Shown here piece by piece: positions 57,658 to 64,000 of a stretch of 64,000 bases of DNA. The stretch's first letter is position 1. Each line of letters begins with the position of its first letter. The translations under genes and the position numbers were made by a program. The DNA is from Legionella israelensis (GTDB lineage Bacteria; Pseudomonadota; Gammaproteobacteria; Legionellales; Legionellaceae). The stretch spans positions 62,001 through 126,000 of the forward strand of contig NZ_CP038273.1 in the NCBI RefSeq assembly GCF_004571175.1. The letters run 5' to 3'. Below the pieces are notes generated by a model. That model was not told the DNA's origin. It saw only the letters and a list, made by a program, of their open reading frames with translations, and made no database searches.

Positions 57658-58899
57658 ATGATAAAGAATATCATATTTGCCGTATTGCTTCCATGTCTAA
57701 TAGCTCTAACAAGTTATGCTCATCAACCTGGCCAATTAGATACTACTCTCATCAGCCAACTTCTGGAAAAACATGGAGCAGGCTTTGGTAATCTGGAACA
57801 TCAAAAAATAGGCAATGAAGTACAACTTCATTTTATTAATAAAGATATTCCCTCTGAACACCCTCTTCTTCACCTGCCTAATGGTTTAAAACTCAGTTAT
57901 GGAGACTTGGTGACTTTTGGCGGCGATATTTTTGGGGATGAAGATTATCCAATAGCACGTTGTAAACCTGAAGATAAAAAAAGCTGCTTTTTACGTCAAT
58001 TCAATACACTTGCTGTAAATGGACAAAAAGGAAATGAGCAATGCTCAAATCCTCTAGTACAAGTTAAGTCTATCCAAAAGTATTTAAGTGAACTGAATAA
58101 AGCCATCGAAGAGGCTGAAAAAAAAGGACAAACCGCTTCGGAATTTTACTTAAAACACTCACAGGACATTAGTAAAGCCTTAAACCGCCTCACCTGTGGA
58201 GGCAGTTTCATCAGTGATTATCTTCCGTTTGGTCAATACATAAAACTTGCTCAGGTCAATTTTGATCATTTCCATCCCGATGCTCCTGCTGCCTATAAAA
58301 TTGGTCATGAAATCGCTCTGGAAACCGCAATGAAAGCATACCGGGAAAGACTGGCTAATCATGAAGATAAAGCACAGCGATGGCTTGAGCTGGCTTATGC
58401 TCAGAATGCTTTTGCCAATCATTTTCTAACCGATGCTTTTTCTTCCGGCCACATGCGTACACCGAGGCAGGCTATTGATAAAGATATTCATCTACCTGCT
58501 GTTTTAAAGCTCTTGATTGCTAATTTAATGCATGATGAAGATAACCGACTCGGACTAAATGTTATCAATGCACAAGGCCTATCATGGAAAGCCTATGGCG
58601 ATGGTTATCTTTTTACAGAAGAAGCACAAATGCAGCGTTTGATATTGACACAAGCCATGCAGCAATCTGCTGACAGTGTGTATGAAGTGGCCATGACAGG
58701 CAAACCACCTAAGTTTTATCCTGAATTAAATCTCTTCCCAGATACTAAGGCTTTAGAGCAACTGAATGAAACTGCACCTTTGTTTAAAGTTGAAAATGGA
58801 GTTTTGCTTAAACGAACGAAAAATCATGATCCTTATCATTTTGAGTGGACTTCACGCTGGAGCGGTTTAATCACCCTATTGCAGTTTAAGCTAGGGTAA
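57658..58899 (+). CDS. plcB: Phospholipase C, Legionella PlcA/PlcB family
   Basis: A 413-residue secreted enzyme with a signal peptide (residues about 1-21, TSYAH boundary). The mature start HQPGQLDTTLISQLLEKHGAGFGNLEHQ is typical of the family. The central FANHFLTDAFSSGHMRTPRQ (about residues 255-274) contains metal-ligand His/Asp residues of the zinc-dependent phospholipase C fold. These enzymes hydrolyse phosphatidylcholine and related lipids and leave by the type II system or Dot/Icm. Location beside rlmD-relA agrees with L. pneumophila plcB as I recall it, so the symbol is inferred by synteny. Confidence 0.85.
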   Translation: MIKNIIFAVLLPCLIALTSYAHQPGQLDTTLISQLLEKHGAGFGNLEHQKIGNEVQLHFINKDIPSEHPLLHLPNGLKLSYGDLVTFGGDIFGDEDYPIARCKPEDKKSCFLRQFNTLAVNGQKGNEQCSNPLVQVKSIQKYLSELNKAIEEAEKKGQTASEFYLKHSQDISKALNRLTCGGSFISDYLPFGQYIKLAQVNFDHFHPDAPAAYKIGHEIALETAMKAYRERLANHEDKAQRWLELAYAQNAFANHFLTDAFSSGHMRTPRQAIDKDIHLPAVLKLLIANLMHDEDNRLGLNVINAQGLSWKAYGDGYLFTEEAQMQRLILTQAMQQSADSVYEVAMTGKPPKFYPELNLFPDTKALEQLNETAPLFKVENGVLLKRTKNHDPYHFEWTSRWSGLITLLQFKLG

Positions 58900-58907
58900 C
58901 GCAAGAT

Positions 58908-58949
58908 GGAGCCAAATATGGCTGTTTTCCGAACAAGTTGAGCACTTAA
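58908..58949 (+). repeat. Dispersed short repeat, copy 2
   Basis: A segment with GGAGCCAAATATGGCTG then TTTTCC and TTGAGCACTTAAC. It is related to 43643-43686 and likewise follows a convergent gene end. Confidence 0.45.
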
Positions 58950-58950
58950 C

Positions 58951-58996
58951 ATTTTAACTGGGGACTGTATGTCTAAATATAGACCCCAGTTAAAAT
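58951..58996. terminator. Putative bidirectional terminator hairpin between plcB and the calpain-like gene
   Basis: ATTTTAACTGGGG (58951-58963) and its exact inverse (58984-58996) form a 13-bp stem with a 20-base loop. The gene ends converge here (58899 and 59005). AT-rich arm ends give T-rich 3' sides in either direction, though a long T-tract is lacking. Confidence 0.6.
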
Positions 58997-59004
58997 TGAT
59001 TTTA

Positions 59005-61542
59005 TCAAGCGGCAGGAGAAGATACTGGCTGTGAGTCATCAAATGCAGATTTTAATTGAGCATCTGCATTCTGTTGAATCGGCACAAAAATCCCTGCAAC
59101 CTTACCGGGATTAATCGGTCTGGCTTCTTTGTCTTTTTCAGCGATTTTTTCATAATCATTTTGCGGCTTTCGATGCAATTTTTCAAAAAGTGTCGCAAAA
59201 TTTTTAAATAAATTGGCAATCGAGTCCAAAAGCCGAAAGAAGAGCGCTTTCTCTTTAACTTCCACTTCATCAACGGGTTGGTATTTTTTGGCTTCAAGAC
59301 CTAAGGCATCAAGTTTATTATCCAAATGTTTTATAGCTTCTGAATCCATCTGCCAATAATCATTTTCATGAGAATCAGAGTAAGCTATTTCTCTTGTCTC
59401 TTTAGCAATTTTTTTGACGTCTTCTGATATAGCCTTTAAGTCCTCAGTTTTTCTTATCATCTCCTGTATTTTTTCATTAAATGTTTCCATTTCATCATTT
59501 TGAAAGGATAAGTGAAGACGCTTTAACAGGTTTTGATATTCAGAAAAACCTCTTACATAATGCAGCAATTTTTGATAATTAAGAAAATAGGCTTCCAAAT
59601 AAAAACGATACATACCAGAATCTTTCTCTGGTATTTGTTCTCTCTGTGTATTCATCACTTCCAGTAGTGAAGAACCTTCCCGTAAAATTGCAGGTAGAAT
59701 ATGCTGTATATTATGCGTAACGAGGACGTGCAAATGCTGATGATTTTCACGCAATTGTTTCCATAAAGGATTATCAATACTTGCTTTCTTTATGAGTCTG
59801 TCTTCAAAATCGATGATCTGTTCCTGAGTCAAAGAATTGTTTTGCCGATGCCATTGATAAATCAACAACTCATAGACATGGTTTTTTATCTGAGCTGCAT
59901 CTCCCTGAATATAGGGAAATCGAGCAGAGTTGATTTGCTCGAGAATTTTCTCTTTCTTTTCTTCTTCAGAAACAATAGATGAGCCCTTTAAAATATCATT
60001 GATAGCCGATCGTTGTTCTTCATCGATTAAATCCAGCTGACTTAATTCAATCGCTATCAAAGAGTTCACGCAATGACGATACTTGTCAACTGCCTCTTGC
60101 AATTCATAATGAGAACTTTGATTATGTATATTCCATTGCTCCAGGACGTTCACCAGTCGCTCATTTAAGGTTTCTTTTTGAGCAGGTATAGAAAATAAAG
60201 GATTGCTGCAGGCTGTAATATCATAATTAGAGTAATAACGGCAGAAGTCCTTGAGTTCCAGATCAAATATTGCTGCGCCTCGAGATTCCTCCACACGTAT
60301 TTCCAGTGTGTCCGTATCGGGTAAATAAAGCCGTCCTGTGCTTCCCCATGGGTTACGAAGCCTGACAAAATAGACGTTCTTAATTTCTCCTTTTGCATTT
60401 GGGACTTGTTTTTCAATTACATCAAGAACCGTGTAAGCATGTTTGGCTCTTATACCTTTCACATCTTTGAAATCGCTTAAAGTTCCCGCAGTAACCAGCT
60501 TACCTTCGGTTAAAGCAGCTTTGATTCGCTCATAATGCTGTAGATCAGTGGGAGAATAATTACCACTGAAAATCTCTCTATCACCACGCACCACGTTTTC
60601 GCTTACCGGTACGAAATAATAGATAAACAATTGTGTCAAAGTATCTTTAAGTCTGTGCAAATCCAGATTGCTTTTCTTTTGCTCAGACTGTTGGTGTATA
60701 CACTCGTTGACAAAGGTAACGATATTGGCCAATTTTTGCGCATTTTCTGTTTCATCACCTACATATCTTACCCATTCGTCTTTATGTTCCATATAAAAAT
60801 TTAATAACTCCATGCAACGAGCGTAGGCTTCTGCTTCACCAAACTGCTCTTTAAATACTTTCATCTTGCCAATTAATGTCCCCTGGATAATGGCTTCCAG
60901 ATGAGGCAATTCATTAGCAATTTCCAGCAAAGGTTCAATTTGACCGATTTCTTTATTAAAAAAATTGGGTACATCCCAAGCCTGAAATTCATCATTAGCA
61001 ATGAAATGGCTATTAACTTTTAAACCAGTAAGAGCAGCAAGTGCGGTTTTTTCATTTCCTCCGCCAGTGTACACTGAACTCATGGAAGCATCATTTTTAT
61101 CCAGTAGCTCGGGAATAGAAGCGTAAGCTTTTTCCAGAATGTGTACCCACAGAGCGGTGTGACGATTAAGAGAGCCCCATTGATCGACGATGTAGGAATT
61201 TTCTACTCGAACATAAATCGGTTCCAGCGTTTTTGGATTAAAGAGTCGAACCGTGGTTGTACCATCATCATTCTGTCGCATCATGCTTCGAATATAAGCA
61301 GGACCATCAGGATGATGAACTACTTTACTTAAAGCAGCCAGAAAGAAACAGTTGGGAACGCGGCTTTGATTAACGTCGTCAATAGAGGGCGAACCTTCTT
61401 TAAAAAGCACATCAGAGGTTCGTTCATATTGTTCTTCATTGTAATTCAGAAAATTCAGTGGCTTTGCCAGTTCTACTTCATAAGATTCTTTAGTCGTAAT
61501 ATTGCGTTGATCTTCAGGAAGATCCTTACGCTTTGAAGTCAC
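59005..61542 (-). CDS. Calpain-like cysteine protease, candidate effector
   Basis: An 845-residue protein. The N-terminal 400 residues form a calpain (C2) catalytic domain. C65 lies in SRVPNCFFLAALS, comparable with GDCWFLAA. H368 is in AKHAYTVLDV and N397 in RLRNPWGSTGRLY. LWVHILEKAYA (about 131-141) is the family's (W/L)-x-x-x-(L/I)-E-K-A-Y. The later 440 residues are helical and unrecognised, with coiled-coil-like stretches near 690-750. No signal peptide is visible. Calpains are rare in bacteria, so an effector delivered to a eukaryotic host is inferred. The start is GTG at 61542 with a poor ribosome binding site; the small upstream gene may drive coupled translation. Confidence 0.78.
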   Translation of the reverse strand: MTSKRKDLPEDQRNITTKESYEVELAKPLNFLNYNEEQYERTSDVLFKEGSPSIDDVNQSRVPNCFFLAALSKVVHHPDGPAYIRSMMRQNDDGTTTVRLFNPKTLEPIYVRVENSYIVDQWGSLNRHTALWVHILEKAYASIPELLDKNDASMSSVYTGGGNEKTALAALTGLKVNSHFIANDEFQAWDVPNFFNKEIGQIEPLLEIANELPHLEAIIQGTLIGKMKVFKEQFGEAEAYARCMELLNFYMEHKDEWVRYVGDETENAQKLANIVTFVNECIHQQSEQKKSNLDLHRLKDTLTQLFIYYFVPVSENVVRGDREIFSGNYSPTDLQHYERIKAALTEGKLVTAGTLSDFKDVKGIRAKHAYTVLDVIEKQVPNAKGEIKNVYFVRLRNPWGSTGRLYLPDTDTLEIRVEESRGAAIFDLELKDFCRYYSNYDITACSNPLFSIPAQKETLNERLVNVLEQWNIHNQSSHYELQEAVDKYRHCVNSLIAIELSQLDLIDEEQRSAINDILKGSSIVSEEEKKEKILEQINSARFPYIQGDAAQIKNHVYELLIYQWHRQNNSLTQEQIIDFEDRLIKKASIDNPLWKQLRENHQHLHVLVTHNIQHILPAILREGSSLLEVMNTQREQIPEKDSGMYRFYLEAYFLNYQKLLHYVRGFSEYQNLLKRLHLSFQNDEMETFNEKIQEMIRKTEDLKAISEDVKKIAKETREIAYSDSHENDYWQMDSEAIKHLDNKLDALGLEAKKYQPVDEVEVKEKALFFRLLDSIANLFKNFATLFEKLHRKPQNDYEKIAEKDKEARPINPGKVAGIFVPIQQNADAQLKSAFDDSQPVSSPAA

Positions 61543-61576
61543 TCTTTCATAGACAGTAAGCTTAAACCTGGGAGTT

Positions 61577-61756
61577 TCATGGACGGTTTAATGGTTGAAT
61601 AATGACTTTTGTACCAATAGGCAATACAGTGTTTTCATCTATTTTCAGGGGCTTTCTGATTTCACCGCGCACACCGGGAAAAACCAATCGAGCATTCTCG
61701 GCAATATCTTCAATACTTAAACTGCCCTTAAATTTATAATCAACAGGTAACACCAT
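61577..61756 (-). CDS. Small protein upstream of the calpain-like gene
   Basis: A 59-residue protein beginning MVLPVDYKFKGSLSIEDIAE, followed by NARLVFPGVRGEIRKPLKID and a TVLPIGTKVIIQPL end. AGAGG lies 8 bases before the ATG at 61756; longer upstream reads (to 61825) lack a site. It is unrecognised, and the content is beta-type. It is 34 bases upstream of the calpain-like gene and probably shares its transcript. Confidence 0.55.
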   Translation of the reverse strand: MVLPVDYKFKGSLSIEDIAENARLVFPGVRGEIRKPLKIDENTVLPIGTKVIIQPLNRP

Positions 61757-61801
61757 CTGTTCTACCTCTAATTTAAATAAAATTATCCCGTTTATAACAG
61801 C

Positions 61802-61820
61802 CATACCATAACATGGTATG
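61802..61820 (-). promoter_or_regulatory. Operator-like dyad upstream of the small gene
   Basis: CATACCAT and its inverse ATGGTATG are separated by 3 bases (61802-61809 and 61813-61820), about 46 bases before the small gene's start. A regulator binding here could control the small gene and the calpain-like protease. This is pattern-based only. Confidence 0.3.
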
Positions 61821-61903
61821 ATCAATTAGTAAACATATCTTTCATTTTCATGTCAATAAATGTTTACGGTTTTCTTGCAAAAAGAAGTCGTAATGTAAAG
61901 AGG

Positions 61904-64000
61904 CTAATTTGATTTTTGTTCTTTATCTGATATTTGCTGAATATATTTTTCGATGGTGCTGGCTGGTGAGGGCTTACCAAATAAAAACCCTTGCACCTCA
62001 TCACAACGTTGATATTTTAAAAAAGACATTTGCTTTTGGCATTCCACTCCCTCGGCCAACACCTTAAAATTAAAACTTTTAGCCATGGCGATAATGGCTT
62101 CAATGATGGCTTCATCACTACGTGAGGTGGAAATATTCTGAATGAAGGAGCGGTCTATTTTTAGCCTGTCAATCTGAATTCGTTTGAGATAATTTAAACT
62201 CGAATTGCCAGTGCCGAAATCATCCAAAACGATTTTAACGCCAATCTCTTTTAATCGGTTAATCATTTCTATGATTTCCATGTGGGTAATAACCACATTT
62301 TCTGTAATCTCAAGCTCAATGTATTGAGGGTCAATCTGGTATTCATCAAGGATATTTTTGACCGTTGTGGCGAAGTTCTCCTGCTTCAATTGTTGTGTTG
62401 CCACATTAATGGCGATGCGAACTGGAGTCAATCCTTTTTTCCGCCATTCTTTTAATTGTCGGCAAACCTCACGAATAACCCATTCTCCAATCAAAACAAT
62501 TAAACCGGATTCCTCTGCTATCGGAATAAAGTCAAGAGGTAATAATAAGCCTTTTTCAGGATGTTCCCATCGAATTAAAGCCTCAACAGATTGCATTTCT
62601 TGTTTATCGATATTGAACTGGGGCTGATAAAACAATATAAATTCATTGCACTTAACAGCCTGATGCAATTCTGCTTCCAACTTAAAACGTTTACAGTTCA
62701 TTTGATTTAATTGGGGGGTATAAAACTGGAACTGATTTCCCCCTCTCTCTTTTGCCCGATACATGGCTAAATCAGCATTTTTTAACAATTTGTTGACTGT
62801 CTTGCCATCAGAAGGAAACACGCTGATTCCTATACTGGGCGAAATGGTAACTTCTCTGTTAGCAATCTTAAACGGTTTTGCAAACAGGGCTAAAATTTTA
62901 TTAGCCACATTAATGATTTTCTCCTCTCCATCCAGTTCGGGAATAATCATCACAAATTCATCACCACCCAGACGTGCAATGGTATCTTCCTTGCGGATTG
63001 AATCGGATAAACGCTTACCGATAAGGCACAATAAATGATCACCTGCTTCATGACTTAAGCTATCATTAATCAGCTTAAAGCGATCCAAATCAAAAAATAT
63101 AACGGCAAAGTTTTTTTTATGTCTTTTGGCAAACTCTATGCTTTGTCGTATCCTGTCTACCAATAAAACGCGATTGGGTAAATGAGTTAAGGTATCATGT
63201 GTAGCCTGGAATTCAAGTTTCTGCTCCAGATGGATTTGTTTTGTGATATCCCGAAAACTCCAGACCCTGCCGACGATGTTTCCATTAATTTGGTGGGGCT
63301 GAGAATAACTTTCCAGAATTTTACCGTTTTTGAAGTGAATGATCTGGCTGTCGCTTTCATCCATTTTCTTTTCAAGGCATCCCATCTGCTTTAAATAAGG
63401 ATGAGGATCTACCATGTTATCTAACATATAATCGATGATAAGTTCTCCATTTTTTGTTTTCAGCATGGATTTTGGTATGTTCCACATGTTACGAAATTTG
63501 GAATTGTAATCAATAACTTTCTTGTTCAAATCAAGAACCAAAATCCCATCTGCTGAGGACTCAATTGTTGAGCGCAATAAAGATAATGACTGATATAGCG
63601 ACTCCGTTTTTTCTTGGACCGTCTGTTGTAAAATTTCAGTATGACGTCTTTCATTTTTTGCCAGAATCCACTTTCTTGTCAAAGCACAAGCCAACTGTCT
63701 TACTGCAACAGAGTCAAAAGGTTTTTTTAATATCAGATAGTTATCTCCCATTCCCAATTCCGCAACCGTTTCCTCCCAACTGTAATCGGAAAAAGCCGTA
63801 CAGATGACAATCTGAATATCCGGGTCCACTTCCCAGATTCGTTTTATGGTTTCAATACCGTCCCAGCCAGGGGGCATTCTTACGTCAACGAAAGCCAGAG
63901 CATAGTGTTTTTTCTTTTTCAGATTCAATTTGATTTTTTCTAATCCTTCTTTACCTTGGGACGCTGTATCGATAATGAAATCTGGAAAGGTTTCCTCTTC
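61904..64000 (-). CDS. Receiver-PAS-GGDEF-EAL response regulator (N-terminus outside window)
   Basis: A partial gene: the frame is open to the window edge, and the N-terminal part of the receiver domain is missing. Visible are the receiver's phospho-acceptor region ALAFVDVRMPPGWDG, its last strand ILKKPFDSVAV, a PAS domain (SSADGILVLDLNKKVIDYN onward), a GGDEF domain with canonical GGDEF and an I-site RKED five residues upstream, and an EAL domain with VEALIRWEHP and DDFGTGNSSLNYLKR. Both cyclase and phosphodiesterase sites look intact. It would link a sensor kinase to c-di-GMP. An internal TTG at 63928 is not the real start. Confidence 0.9.
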   Translation of the reverse strand, partial: EEETFPDFIIDTASQGKEGLEKIKLNLKKKKHYALAFVDVRMPPGWDGIETIKRIWEVDPDIQIVICTAFSDYSWEETVAELGMGDNYLILKKPFDSVAVRQLACALTRKWILAKNERRHTEILQQTVQEKTESLYQSLSLLRSTIESSADGILVLDLNKKVIDYNSKFRNMWNIPKSMLKTKNGELIIDYMLDNMVDPHPYLKQMGCLEKKMDESDSQIIHFKNGKILESYSQPHQINGNIVGRVWSFRDITKQIHLEQKLEFQATHDTLTHLPNRVLLVDRIRQSIEFAKRHKKNFAVIFFDLDRFKLINDSLSHEAGDHLLCLIGKRLSDSIRKEDTIARLGGDEFVMIIPELDGEEKIINVANKILALFAKPFKIANREVTISPSIGISVFPSDGKTVNKLLKNADLAMYRAKERGGNQFQFYTPQLNQMNCKRFKLEAELHQAVKCNEFILFYQPQFNIDKQEMQSVEALIRWEHPEKGLLLPLDFIPIAEESGLIVLIGEWVIREVCRQLKEWRKKGLTPVRIAINVATQQLKQENFATTVKNILDEYQIDPQYIELEITENVVITHMEIIEMINRLKEIGVKIVLDDFGTGNSSLNYLKRIQIDRLKIDRSFIQNISTSRSDEAIIEAIIAMAKSFNFKVLAEGVECQKQMSFLKYQRCDEVQGFLFGKPSPASTIEKYIQQISDKEQKSN

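Noticed and set aside
1-64000. CRISPR arrays, rRNA and tRNA genes
   Set aside because: No regularly spaced direct repeats, rRNA core segments or tRNA cloverleaf with TTCGA-type arms were seen by reading; absence of a divergent tRNA cannot be excluded without a scan.

Overview
The window is a low-G+C gammaproteobacterial chromosome segment, almost certainly Legionella or a close relative. The basis is the gene content and order (a relA-rlmD pair beside a PlcB-type phospholipase C, a divergent bioA/bioBFHD locus, secA-mutT, two MFS carriers) together with effector-like genes: a kinase-fold protein, an ankyrin-repeat protein and a calpain-like cysteine protease. No rRNA, tRNA or CRISPR array was recognised.

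Layout. 1-7650: housekeeping genes (fabF tail, mltG, tmk, holB, PilZ protein, tatD, two MFS carriers, anmK). 7800-17650: an accessory block with a 41-residue protein, a kinase-like candidate effector, a complete Tn3-family transposon and a complete IS66-family element. 17660-29290: a mixed region with GNAT and Nudix enzymes, raiA/hpf, a Ca2+/cation antiporter, an orphan TPP enzyme, queF, exported and hypothetical proteins, a uridine-kinase-like protein, a RES-Xre toxin-antitoxin pair and mutH. 29240-34910: an MscK-like channel, aspS, a DUF502 protein and an FmdB-type zinc ribbon, all on the minus strand. 35130-39962: biotin synthesis (bioD, bioH, bioF, bioB leftward, bioA rightward) with a BirA-type operator. 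39968-43573: an EAL phosphodiesterase, a duplicated Cys-rich secreted protein, coaE and zapD. 43687-51735: mutT, secA, dusA, recJ, a phosphoglycerate-mutase-like protein and alaC, all leftward. 51794-57545: a Mth938-fold protein, a GNAT protein, a complete IS4-like element, relA and rlmD. 57658-64000: plcB, a calpain-like protease, a small gene and a truncated receiver-PAS-GGDEF-EAL regulator.

The most notable unit is the Tn3-family transposon at 9598-15051. Its 35-bp terminal inverted repeats differ at one position and are flanked by a 5-6 bp target duplication. It encodes a tyrosine recombinase overlapping a 1014-residue TnpA, a DUF4160/DUF2442 toxin-antitoxin-like pair, and an ankyrin-repeat passenger gene just inside the left end. 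A cluster of TCGCATAA-type repeats upstream of the recombinase looks like its resolution site, and a further copy lies inverted near the right end. The element would therefore be a vehicle for spreading an effector-like gene. All three mobile elements have intact ends and target duplications, which suggests recent insertion. The second highlight is the calpain-type protease (59005-61542) with a full Cys/His/Asn triad, unusual in bacteria, next to plcB.
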